Positions 46,955-57,556 of a stretch of DNA of 64,000 bases are shown piece by piece. The stretch covers positions 575,869 to 639,868 of the forward strand of contig NC_066516.1 of NCBI RefSeq assembly GCF_024679095.1, given 5' to 3'. Position numbers and translations under genes: made by a program. The DNA is from Eriocheir sinensis. Taxonomy: Eukaryota > Arthropoda > Malacostraca > Decapoda > Varunidae. Numbering within the stretch: the stretch's first letter is position 1; each line of letters starts with the position of its first letter. The notes under the pieces are model-generated. The model worked only from the letters and a program-made list of their open reading frames with translations. It made no database searches and was not told the DNA's origin.

Positions 46955-48398
46955 TTAGTTTCCCGAGTGGTGGTCGCTTGCCGGGGGCACATTTTTCCGA
47001 CACTCATTCTTCCAGTGCCCCTTTTCTCCACAGGTCCAGCACTTGGGTCCTTCCCTGGGCTTCTTCCCAGTGCCACCTTCATATTCCTTTTTCCTCTTAT
47101 AGCATTCGTTCTCCTTGTGCCCAACCTTCTCGCAGTACCAGTACGTTCCTTGGAACTTGTCTGTGTCGCTGACAGCGCCCTTTCGTGCCCTAAAGCCAGA
47201 AGTCGAGTCATCCCTGAAGCTTGACAAGCTAGAGCTAACAAGGGACTCAAACTCCATGGCATGTGCCAGAGCTTCCTGCATTGATGTTGGCTTAGCTTGC
47301 TTCACTTGTATCTTCAGCTGAGGGCTGTCCAGGGCATCGATGAATTGATCACGCAGCAAAACCGTCAGCAGGTCAGGGGTGGCACCTGGGTATGCCTTGT
47401 GCGCCATGCTCTCAAGATCCTGAGCGAGTTCCTGAAGAGACTTGCCGCGCCTCCTGTTGCGGGTTCTGAACCTAACCCTGAAGAGCTCGTTCTGGTGCTC
47501 GGTCCCATATCGTTGCTCCAGCGCCTGTGCCAGCCTTTGTCGCATTGTCGAGCTGAGCAAGGACCTCTAGCGCTGCCCCTTTCAGGCTAGTGGCCAGCTG
47601 AACCGCGCACTCTTGGTCATCCCATCCATTCCGAGCTGCCAACAGCTCAAACTGAGCGCGGTAAGCCTCCCAGGAGACCTTGCCATCAAACTCCTGAGGC
47701 TTCTTTCTAACAGGCGACCCCAGCAGACTCATGGGATTGGCGGAACTTCTTGCAGGGATAAACTCAGGCGAAACAGGGCTCAAACTACCCTGGACTTGTG
47801 TAGGAGAAGCATCTTGGGTACAACTAGCCCCTGCAGGCACTGGCTGTCCGTTTCCAGCCAAGCAGTCTTCAAGGGCCTTCACTCTGTCACTTACTTCTAA
47901 TATTTCTTTGTGTGTCATCTCCCGTACCAACTCCATCTCTTGTTGAAGATTTGTGTGTTCTTTCTCCACTTCTATCAGGAGTTGTCCCAAATTCGTGGTC
48001 ACATCAGTCATTTCTCTTCGCACTGAGTCACTTCCATCTTGTTCTGCTTTTGGCTGTAGCTGTAATCCTGTGAAGCGATCTTCTAGCTGTTCTTTGAGTT
48101 CCTGGAGTGTTCCTTCTTGTTGTTGCTGTGCTCTTTCTTGTTGTTCTTTGAGTTCTTGGAGTGTTCCTTCTTGTTGTTGCTGTGCTCTTTCTTGTTGTTC
48201 TTTGAGTGCTTGGAGTGTTTCTTCTTGTTGTTGCTGTGCTCTTTCTTGTTGTTCTTTGAGTGCTTGGAGTGTTCCTTCTTGTTGTTGCTGTGCTCTTGTT
48301 GTTCTTTGAGTGCTTGGAGTGTTTCTTCTTGTTGTTGCTGTGCTCTTTCTTGTTGCTGTGCTCTTTCTTGTTTTTCTTTGAGTTCTTGGTGTGCTCAT
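46955..48398 (-). pseudogene. gag: Ty3/gypsy gag, frameshifted
   Basis: The N-terminal part (48398-47472) contains a Gln/Glu-rich coiled-coil with 18-residue repeats (LKEQQERAQQQQE) and then FDGKVSWEAYRAQFELLA, a typical gag capsid start. A frameshift near 47550 leads to the second part (47560-46955) with LAQDLESMAHKAYPG and two zinc-knuckle positions: CWTCGEKGHWKNEC is a full CCHC, while the preceding YCEKVGHKENEC lacks its first Cys (Tyr instead). Confidence 0.85.
48110..48345. repeat. 54-bp coding minisatellite in gag
   Basis: About four to five units of 54 bases (18 codons), each with TTGTTGTTGCTGTGCTC and TTGTTGTTCTTTGAG on the + strand. On the minus strand they read as Gln/Glu-rich coiled-coil repeats. 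Confidence 0.9.
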
Positions 48399-48510
48399 TC
48401 TTGTTGTTCTTTGAGTTCTTGGTGTGCTCTTTCTTGTTTCTCCCCCTGTAGTCTCAAAGCTTCCAAGAGTTCAGTCAACACTTCGTCCCTCTGGGCAGCT
48501 TGGGAACGAG

Positions 48511-48843
48511 TGTCCACACCTTGCACCGCTTCTGTAGTTTAATATTCTTTCTTAGTAGTACAATTCACTCTTGACTCTTCTCTGGCCACTAGCTTACTAA
48601 GACTGGGACTGACTCCTCTCGTCCTCTTCTCCTATATATATACCGAACAGTCTAGAACGTTACAGTATATATTCGATTATACAAGAACATGTAGCAAAAA
48701 TATCTGCGAGTTGGCAACACTTCCCGCCTGGCGCCTGGCCGCGGGTCCTGCGGGGCACGGGCGGGCCTTGCTCCCCGCCCCCCTGCTTGCTCCTCCCAGA
48801 GTCTCCCAGAGGCCCATAGATCCCAGGGGAAGCTTCCAGCACA
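48511..48843 (-). repeat. 5' LTR of Ty3/gypsy copy 1
   Basis: On the minus strand it starts TGTGCTGGAAGCTTCC and ends GTGTGGACA. It is homologous throughout to 61208-61546. The end shared by both copies reaches at least to the TGT at 48511, past the TAGTTTAAT motif, so the LTR is about 333 bp. Confidence 0.85.
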
Positions 48844-51063
48844 AGGATATTGTTGAAAAGTGCAAGGAAGAACCTAAACTGTTTTATAGATTCATAAATG
48901 GAAAAATCAAACCAAAGGAAAAAATAGAAAGACTGAAAGATGGAAATAAGATAATTGAAGATTCTAAAGACATGACTGAGCTGCTGAACAAGAGGTTCCA
49001 GCAAGTTTTTACAAAAGAATCACAATTCAATGAACCACAAGATGACAAGATAAATGTTCAAATGGATGAAGTCATAGTAACTAAAGAGGAGATATATAAA
49101 ATAATAGAGGAGCTGGAAGAAAGGAAAGCAATAGGACCAGATGGAGTCTCAGGTTTTATATTGAAAGAATTCAGAAATCAGCTGGTTGGACCAGTATATG
49201 ATATCATAAAATGCTCAATATCAACTGGTAAAGTACACTCAACCCTCGATTTGCCGGACTAAAAGGGGGGAAGGCTTGTCCGGGAATGGCAAATGTCCGG
49301 CAATGGAAAATGTCCGGGGGTCTACCCCCTTGCCGGACTTTACCCTATATATGTCCGGGAAACACAACCCACCCCCGGACTACACCTCGCATAGCTGTCC
49401 TATACTTTGGTGGGTTTTTGGGTGGCATCGTTGTGAAGAAGAGGTGTATCCACGACAAGCACGTAAGCACAACACTTGTGTGACGCGGCAGACTTGTGTA
49501 CAGTCCAGTACTAGACGTGTATGTCCGCCCGCGCTGCCATCGACTTGATTTGCGAACTTTTTCTGGCGCGTTTGAAATCGACTTGTGCGGACTTTTTTTT
49601 TTTTTACCCCACGGACTCTTGTCCGGCAAATCCGAAATCCGGCAAATGGAGGTCCGGCAAATCGAAGGTTGAGTGTACCAAAGGAGTGGCGGAGGGCTTA
49701 GGTGGTTCCTATATATAAAAGCGGGAAAAGGAAGAACCTCTGAACTACAGACCTGTATCATTGACCAGTATAGTTTGTAAAATATGCGAGAAAGTGATAA
49801 GGAAACAATGGACAAAATTTCTAGAACACAATATAATTACAGAAAAACAGTATGGCTTTAGAAAAGGGCATTCATGTGTAACAAACTTACTGAGCTTTTA
49901 CTCAGAGTGACAGACATAACACAGGAAAGGGATGGATGGGTAGATTGTGTGTATTTGGACCTGAAGAAGGCTTTTGACAAAGTTCCACATACAAGACTAC
50001 TATGGAAGCTGGAAAATAGAGGATTGGAAAAGAAACTGAAGAACTGGATGGAAAGTTACTTAAGGGGAAGAGAAATGAGAACAGTGGTAAAGGACATGAA
50101 ATCGGAATGGAAAATTGTAAATAGTGGGGTGCCTCAAGGATCGGTATTGGCACCAATACTTTTCCTGGTATATATAAATGATATGCCGGAGAAAGTAAGC
50201 AGTTATATGAGCCTGTTTGCGGACGATGCAAAATTGCTGAGACATATAAGAAACAGTAAAGACTGTGAAATTCTGCAAGAGGACCTAAATAAGATTTGGG
50301 ACTGGAGTATGAAATGGGAGATGGAGTTCAGTGTGAAGAAATGTCATGTAATGGAAATGGGAAAGAGTGAAGGGAGACTAAAATGGACATAGAATGGGAG
50401 ATGGAGAAATACTAAAAGTTCAAGAAGAGAGAGATCTGGGAGTGACAATACAAGATAATCAACAGTCTGAGAGTCATGTAAATAGGATATTCGGTGATCC
50501 GTATAGAACGGTGAGAATTATAGGAATAGCATTCCACTACATGGATAAGGATATGATGAAAAAGATGATAACCACAATGATTAGACCAAAGTTGGAATAT
50601 GTGGAAACTGTGTGGTCTCCCCATAAGAAGAAACACGTAAAAAAACTAGAAAGAATACAAAGGATGGCAACGAAGATGGTTCAAGAACTGGAGGGATTGT
50701 CATATGAAGAAAGGTTAAAGGAAATGGACCTGCCAACATTGGAACAAAGAAGAGAAAGGGGAGACTTAATACAAATTTATAAATTATGGAATAAAATGGA
50801 AGAAGTAGACAATGAGGAGTTACTACTAAGAGAAGGAAGAAACACCAGCAACGCACAAGGACACAGTAAAAAATTGAGAAAAGGTAGATGCTTGAGAGAC
50901 ATAAAAAAATATAGCTTCCTGCAAAGAAACATAGAGGTTTGGAACAGGCTAAGTGAGGATGTAGTATCAGCAAAGAGTGTGCATAATTTTAAGGAAAAGC
51001 TGGAGAAATACAGATATGGAGACATGACCACACGAGCATAAGCCCAGGCCCTGTAAAACTACA
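48844..51063 (+). mobile_element. CR1-type LINE copy 5, 5' truncated
   Basis: The only + strand CR1. It starts inside the linker (DIVEKCKEEPKLFYRFINGK) at the LTR edge and continues with the pre-RT segment to 49235. After a 440-bp DNA element it runs through the RT (49676-50392: DGWVDCVYLDLKKAFDKVPH, NSGVPQGSVLAPILFLVYIN, SLFADDAKLLRHI) and the C-terminal domain (50394-51041: IRPKLEYVETVW, TKMVQELEGLSYEERLKEMD). Stops and shifts near 49720, 49905 and 50391 break the frame. It ends ACTAGGTAAATACACTCACT. Confidence 0.9.
49236..49675. mobile_element. TA-target DNA element inside CR1 copy 5
   Basis: The ends are CACTCAACCCTCGATTTGCC and the complement of GGCAAATCGAAGGTTGAGTG, with TA on each side (49234-49235, 49676-49677). 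Removing it plus one TA restores a continuous CR1 reading (ACTGGTAAAGTA joined to CCAAAGGAGTGG). Interior repeats of TCCGGCAAAT are frequent. No transposase. Confidence 0.92.
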
Positions 51064-51113
51064 ACTAGGTAAATACACTCACTCACTCACTCACTCACTC
51101 ATTCACTCACTCA

Positions 51114-51144
<31 letters not shown>
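51064..51144. repeat. CR1 3' microsatellite tail, (ACTC)n then (CA)n
   Basis: Follows GTAAATAC at the CR1 3' end: about ten ACTC units, then a CA repeat. This is the same position as the (GT)n tails on the minus-strand copies. Confidence 0.95.
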
Positions 51145-51145
<1 letters not shown>

Positions 51146-51704
51146 ACATTTTGACATTTGCAGTGGGTCTCAAAATTTAATCCCTGACTGAATGGATGGT
51201 TGTTGTGTTTTGTGACACCCCTTAGGTTTGTAAGGCTGACTTGACCTGCACCTCTGAGGTTCAAGTAGCTAGTGTGACTTCACAAAGCTACCAAGCCATA
51301 GGTTCATGAGATCCAATTCGACTGTAAAAAACAAAGCAGGTCTGGTGTTCAAGATTTTTTTCAATATCCATCTGGAAGTGTCAGTTGCCATAATTCTTTC
51401 CACATTATCTGCATTTTTCATTTATTCATCAGGGACCTGGCTGAATTACTTTGGATAACTGAGCGTTAACTGAATAATCATTGCTAACTAAAAGTGAAAA
51501 AAGTCAGAAATGTAACCACATTGATGAGTCTCAGAAACATTTGAGAACACAGTGTTGATGTGTCATGGCTTCAAGGTGTTGCTGCAATTATTTCTGAACT
51601 TTCAGTGTAGCATCTTAATTTTACAAATAAAAACATTTGTTATACCATACTTCATAGTAACATCCATTAATTGTTGTATACCTCACTGCATTTGTATTCT
51701 GCAG
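51145..51704. other. Intron 3' part, no other feature
   Basis: Nothing supported except the acceptor TTTGTATTCTGCAG ending at 51704. Confidence 0.6.
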
Positions 51705-51873
51705 CTGACATGATGATGTCCATCCTCTGGTACTACCGGCCAGAACACACTGAGTCAGGCCGACGCCCAGATGATCTCCCTGATGAAATATTTGCATCCA
51801 AGCACCGGGACCACCTCAGTGTTGCATGCATTGAGGACCGTTGTTATGTCCTCACCTTCAACGAGTATTGCAG
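51705..51873 (+). CDS. BAHD1/wge: BAHD1/winged-eye-like protein, exon D (BAH domain)
   Basis: The acceptor is TATTCTGCAG and the donor CAG/GTATGT at 51874. Entry in phase 1 makes a Ser codon across the junction, and exit is in phase 2. It encodes the core of the BAH domain: [20 protein letters not shown] and [20 protein letters not shown]. The Trp-Tyr-Tyr in ILWYYRPEH is where BAHD1-type readers place the rest of the aromatic cage for trimethyl-lysine (family knowledge). High conservation makes this exon the most secure part of the gene. Confidence 0.95.
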
Positions 51874-52185
51874 GTATGTTTGACAGGTGCTGCAGGACAG
51901 ACTTCTACTTCCCATTTAAGAATACCATCCATTTATCAAAAAACAGTGCAAGAAAACTGTATTAGATGACCACATTTTCTATTCCATTCTGTTACAAGAA
52001 AAGGAAAAAAACTCTTCATTAGTACAGGAAGATGAAGATAGGGACTTTTTTTTCTTTTTCTTTTCCCACAATGATGAATTGATATAGTGGAGCTTCAGTA
52101 TGATGTATTCTCTTATTTCAAATGAGGTATCAGTGTTCATGGAAACAAAAATATAATGGATCTTTTCTCTTTCTGGTGACTGCAG

Positions 52186-52372
52186 GTACAGACGTTTGGT
52201 CCGTTTCTTCCAAGAAGGTGTGTATCCCATGGCTACTCCAGTGCCTGATCCTGAGGAAGGGTACTGCCGCAAGGATCGGCTGCCTCCTGGGTGTGTCGTT
52301 CCAGACCTCCTGTTCTTCTGCAGACGGGTCTACGATTACCGAATAAAAAGGTTATTGAAGAACCCTTACTGA
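52186..52372 (+). CDS. BAHD1/wge: BAHD1/winged-eye-like protein, exon E (C-terminus)
   Basis: The acceptor is GGTGACTGCAG at 52185. One base completes the split Arg codon, so the join reads EYCR then YRRLVRFFQEG. It continues with VPDPEEGYCRKDRLPPG and LLFFCRRVYDYRIKRLLKNP and ends at TGA 52370-52372. This is the end of the BAH domain and the protein C-terminus, as in BAHD1 and winged eye, where BAH is C-terminal. No further exon is needed. Confidence 0.95.
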
Positions 52373-52509
52373 GGGTGTGCTTTGGGGGAGGGGTTTGGGG
52401 AGGGCAACTACACGTGGGAAGACACCAGCCCCAGTTATGCTGGACATAATGGTGAAGGGGAGGACTCAATGCAAAAGTTTGAACTGAATGCACTGATTAT
52501 TTTGTGGCC

Positions 52510-52515
52510 AATAAA
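52510..52515 (+). terminator. Candidate polyadenylation signal of the BAH gene
   Basis: AATAAA 138 bases after the stop codon, within GGCCAATAAACTGAG. Another AATAAA at 54283-54288 would give a much longer 3' UTR. Which is used cannot be told from sequence. Confidence 0.5.
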
Positions 52516-54918
52516 CTGAGTGCTTCTGGATGTTTGAACACATTCCAGGCAAAGTTATTTGTTTATATTAGTGGAAAGTATAAGGATGAAGGATATATAC
52601 ATAAATATACATATATATATATAAATATATACATATATAAATATTTATATATTAGTATTTATGAACTAAATAATTATGCGATTGAGCACTGGGACTGAAA
52701 ATCAAATAAGTTAAGGACAGTGAAGGGACTAAGTGACGTCACCCCTATGATTACTGCCAGTGGTTCTTATGATAGTGTCACAATAAGTATTTTGTCATAT
52801 AAAATGCCAATAGGTTTGTACAAAATACAAATTTTTATATGTATGCATTACCTATGGTGAGCATCACTTCTTGGCCACCAGTATAACATGTTAGTTAAGA
52901 CTTATTTATGAAATATTAAACTTAAGGAACCAATAATTCCTTGTTGCCAGTGTTAACTATCTCCTTGCTTAACAAGTGTAGCTGTTGAGCAACTACCTTA
53001 TTTAATAATTGAGATATTTTCTGAACCAAAGTTTCATATGGTCTTTGATCTATTTATATTCCTATGATTCTTAACTAGCCAAATAGTGTCTGTGTTCAAG
53101 GAAAACTGTCTGTTTACTTGACTCTTCCTGATGTTTTTTCAGTCTGTAGTTAGATAACTTATAGCCAAGAGGAGGCAAGAGAGTAGGGTTTAAACCCAAT
53201 AGTATCTGAAAACATGGATACACACTGAGGTGAAGAGTGCTACATATTTAGTGGTTAGAATGATCTTGACCACACCAATTTGATTCAATACAATAGCCAA
53301 AATGGACACTTAAATATTAAGCTGAGCCATTTGACACATATCTCATTGAATCATGATCCCAATTGTGCATTTCATGGTGCACAGTTGTCAGTGTGGGGTT
53401 GGGTAGCACCTGGTGGGGGGATGCAGCTGCTCTAGGAGTGGCAGCAAGATCTGAGCATAGTTAAACATTTTGTCCAGCCACTGCTACACTGCCTCACTCT
53501 TCACTCCCCTCCTTCACCTGCTGCTCACCAGTCATTGAGTATATTGCCGAAGAAATATATTTGATACAAATTAAGAGAGTAAAGCATTTATATTGGTATT
53601 ATTTGTTTGAATTTTCTTTTATTAATTTGAAGACAATCTGATGATCAAGAAATTATTTGACTAAAATGTTTTTTACATAATTGCTTTATTTTGATTTGAC
53701 AATCACACCTGTATAGTTAGTTGTATCATTAGCTAAAGTTATAGTTTTATTGAATATTTGAGTCGTTCAATTGGAATTGATAGATCATGAATTCTTTACC
53801 TCAAAGGTGGATGTGCATTAAATGATACATATTTTATGCACAGTACTAACTGTAGCCATATATTCATCAATAGATTTTGATATCTAAATTATTACATCAT
53901 AATCTATAGTAATACATCTGAGTTGGAAATCATAAGTAAAGTGATGTTTTCTTAGTATTTGTGCATAAAACTCGCTGAGATTTGCTCTCTGACCTATTAA
54001 CTGGTAACCACTTTCATCCTAGTCTTTCCTCAAATTCTCCATTCCATTTCTCGAGAAATGTAAGTAATTTTATAGTGTGTGGTGAGCAACCCACTGCTGC
54101 CAGAGGCTGGGTTAGGAAGATATTTTTGCAAATGTACTGTAACATCTAAGAGATATTCAGGAGTGTAACATAAGATAATTTTTATTCCTCTTTTTAGTTT
54201 GATTGCAAATGTACAATATTTTGTGTGGTTTACTATATGGCTATGTTATTTTTAACTATTTTTTTTATATGGTAATACAATGAATAAAAAACTGATGAAG
54301 TGAGAGGTCCATTGCTTTAGTTAGTATGTTTTAGTATTTGCATGCACAAAATCGATGGAGGATAAGAAAACTACACCCTGGATTCTGTGCATCAGTCACA
54401 AAACCTATGTCTGGAGCTGGCACAGGTTGGGACCTGCACTGGGTTGAGTCACCCATGTCCCCTCTCTGCTCTATCACAAGAGTCTTCTTTGCAAAGGTTC
54501 TTTACATCATGTTTAATTTGAATGGCATTTCAGTACTGGTTGCCATGCACATCCTTCCTTGCACATATTATTGGATATTTTGCTCTTCAGTTCAAGCATT
54601 TCTCTATCAGAGCATATTCACCTTCTATCTCGTCGGATTCCTCATACTACTGTGTTTGTAGCTCTTCAAATGAAACACATCTTGATTCCTGCTCCTTTTG
54701 TTATCAGTTAGAGACCTGACCAGCTTGTATTCTGAAGCACATGCAGGAAAGTCGCTGCTCTGGGCACTCAATGTACTAAATGTGATTTTTTTTTTTTTTT
54801 TCATCTTTTACTATTTATTGGGCCATGGGTATTTTGTAATGGTTGAAGCAGAATGTCAGCAAAGCAGTTTGCCAGCTTTAACAACCTATTTCAGTGTATT
54901 TCATCAGTATGTATAGTA
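52516..54918 (+). other. 3' flank or long 3' UTR
   Basis: AT-rich sequence without a supported gene or element, possibly part of the 3' UTR. A second AATAAA lies at 54283. Short frames near 54338-54916 have no recognisable motif. Confidence 0.4.
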
Positions 54919-55116
54919 CAGTCGTCAAAAAAGTATTGAACACCCATGGGTCAGTGGAACAGAGTTTGAGCAAAATCTATAGGTATGGTGTTGTGCTGGT
55001 TAGGCTGGTACCATTAGGTAGACTCTAACCACTAGTACCAACCTAACTGCTGCACCATGATTTTGCTCAAATTCTATTCCATGGCCCATGGGTATCTGAT
55101 TTTTTTTTTATGACTG
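54919..55116. mobile_element. Short palindromic TA-target element
   Basis: 198 bases: it starts CAGTCGTCAAAAAAGTATTG and ends TTTTTTTATGACTG, bounded by TA (54917-54918 and 55117-55118). ACACCCATGGGTCAGTGGAA and GTTTGAGCAAAATC on the left are answered by complements on the right, so almost the whole element folds back. Confidence 0.9.
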
Positions 55117-55118
55117 TA

Positions 55119-56055
55119 CATACTTTTTATTATGGAATACTTCCTTATTGCTTACTGTCAGCTTTTTATAAGTATGTATTTTTCCTTTGTTTCATCCGTG
55201 CCATATACCATGTTCAGGAAGAAAAATATTGTAAGATTTTTTTTCTATTGTTATATTTAGCACAACATAAATAATCTTGTAAAAGTTAACTAATTGAAAT
55301 TCCTCTTTATCATTATTATTATACTTTATTTTAAGGGGGCTATGATCATAGTACCTCATTGGAGTCACATAGCTGAACAGCTTCTAAGACTTTTTGCCTT
55401 CAACCAACAAAATATATGCATACTTCCTTGTTTTAATGTTCAGTTGTGAAAAATAATCAATTTTTCTGTAAAGTATGAGTGCAGCAAGCAGAGGACGTGG
55501 AAATTGTGTTTAAAGTCTGTTATAGCCTGTCCCTGTAGCCTGTAGTCCATGTTTAGGTAGGCCACATTTTTTCCTTCGAAGCCCTTATCTAGAGCAGAGC
55601 TTTTCCGGAGAGTGATTGGCGAGTCTTGGCCGTTAGTTTGTGTTGTGCTAGTGACTAGTGATAGTTAGTCTTTGGGTAATTTGTTATGGCAAGGAGTCTA
55701 TATTATTACAGCAATTGAGTATGATAAGATATTGTACATAAAAAAGATAGATTTATGTTTAAAATGAATACAATTACAAATTTTTCTGTGTTTTTTAATC
55801 TTAGTTTGTATTGATTATTATCCATATATAAAACAACAAACCTCTATTATTGTTAAAGCTGGAACCTTCAGTCGTAATGGGAACTATCAAAAGTACATCA
55901 TAAAGTTCTGGTATCACAGTAGTGTCAGATATGATGATTTTTCAGACCAAAGGTCTCTTCTTTGAGAACCACCAGCCATAAAGGAAGTAGCTCCAGGGCA
56001 AAAATTAAAGGAGAACAAGAAAGTCCACCAATCACTGCTCTTATAAAAGGAAGTA
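55119..56055. other. Intergenic sequence, mostly featureless
   Basis: No gene or element recognised up to about 55930. From 55930 to 56055 the sequence resembles LINE B 3' ends (GCTCCAGGGCAAAAATTAAAG) and may be a small fragment. Confidence 0.4.
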
Positions 56056-56059
56056 TAGA

Positions 56060-57556
56060 TTTTTTTTTTTTTTTTTTTTTTTTTACAACAAAGGAGGCAG
56101 CTCATGGGCACAAAAAAAGAAAACAATAATAAAAAAAAAGCCCGCTACTCGCTGCTCCCAAAAAAGAATTAAAGAGGTGGCTGAAAGAAAGATCAATTTC
56201 GGAAGGAGAGGTGTCCTGATACCCTCCTCTTGAAAGAGTTCAAGTCGTAGGCAGGAGGAAATACAGATGATGGAAGATTGTTCCAGAGTTTACCAGCGTG
56301 AGGGATGAAAGAGTGAAGATGCTGGTTAACTCTTGCATAAGGGGTTTGGACAGTGTAGGGATGAGGATGAGTAGAAAGTCGAGTGCAGCGGGGCTGCGGG
56401 AGGGGGGAAGGCATGCAGTCAGCGTGGAAATATTGATAGAAGATAGAAAGAGAGGCAACATCGCGGCGGAATTTAAGAGGTAGAAGGCTATCAGTAGGAG
56501 GAGAGCTGATGAGACGAAGAGCCGTAGACTCCACTCTGTCCAGAAGAGCTGTGAGAGTGGAGCCCCCCCACACGTGAGATGCATACTCCATACGAGGGCG
56601 TACAAGGCCCCTGTATATGGATAGCAACTGCGCGGGGGAGAAGAACTGGCGGAGACGATACAGAATGCCCAACCTTGAGGAAGCTGATTTAGCAAGAGAG
56701 GAGATATGAAGTTTCCAGTTGAGATTTTGAGTTAAGGATAGACCGAGGATGTTTAGTGTTGAAGAAGGTGACAGCTGAGTGTTGTCGAAGAATAGGGGAT
56801 CGGTGTATGGAAGATTGTGTCGAGTTGATAGGTGGAGAAACTGAGTTTTTGAGGCATTGAAGGACACAAGGTTCTTTCTGCCCCAATCGGAAATGATAGC
56901 AAGGTCTGAGGTTCAGCGTTCTGCAGCCTCCTGTCTGGAGTCGTGTACTTCCTGTTGTGATGGTCTTCTATTGAAAGAAGGACAGTTTGTTATGGAAAGA
57001 AGATCACTGATGAATAACAGGAAGAGAGTGGGTGATAGGACAGAGCCCTGTGGAACGCCACTGTTGACAGGTTTAGGGGAAGAGCAGTGACCATCTACCA
57101 CCACAGAGATAGAACGGCCGGAAAGGAAACTGGAGATAAAGGAACAGAGAGAGGGATAGAATCCGAAAGAGGGCAGTTTGGAAAGCAAAGACTGGTGCCA
57201 GACTCTATCGAAGGCTTTCGATATTTCTAGAGCAACAGAAAGTTTCACCGAAACGGCTAAGAGAGGATGATCAAGATTCAGTTAAGAGAGCAAGAAGATC
57301 GCCGGTAGAACGCCCCTTGCGGAGTCCATACTGGCGATCAGATAGAAGGTTAGAAGTGGAAAGGTGCTTTTGAATCTTCCGGTTAAGGATTGATTCAAAA
57401 GCTTTGGATAGACAGGAAAGTAAAGCTATAGGGTGGTAGTTTGAGGGATTGGAACGGTCACCCTTCTTAGGCACAGGCTGTACAAAGGCATACTTCCAGC
57501 AGGAAGGAAAGATAGATGTTGATAGGCAGAGACAAAAGAGTTTGACCAGGCAGGCC
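56060..57556 (-). pseudogene. LINE family B copy, RT region
   Basis: Minus-strand pieces in order: PVPKKGDRSNPSNYHPIALL and KHLSTSNLLSDRQYGLRKGR (57271-57570), then SKAFDRVWHQSLLSKL and NSGVPQGSVLSPTLFLLFIS (56913-57248), then the C-terminal part 56193-56867 (NASKTQFLHLSTRHN, HVWGGSTLTALLDRVES, FIPHAGKLWNNLP). The RT catalytic DD block falls in a broken region. The 3' end is GAGCAGCGAGTAGCGGGC followed by A-rich sequence. This is a non-LTR element distinct from the CR1 copies; the clade is not certain (Jockey/I-like is possible). Confidence 0.85.

Larger units (their letters stand above)
45193..48843 (-). mobile_element. Ty3/gypsy element, 5' half, degenerate
   Basis: Minus-strand order from the right: LTR (48511-48843), gag (48398-46955), protease (46895-46403), RT (46384-45193). 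Sequence homology with the second copy (61208-64000) stops at about 45197, inside the RT/RNase H linker, so RNase H, integrase and the 3' LTR are missing. At least four frameshifts are visible. The right LTR edge joins the inside of a + strand CR1, so the element inserted into that CR1 and later lost its 3' half together with the other CR1 part. Confidence 0.85.

Noticed and set aside
54338..54916. Small + strand genes downstream of the BAH gene
   Set aside because: Frames of about 65-107 codons with no motif, no splice or start context, in AT-rich flank.
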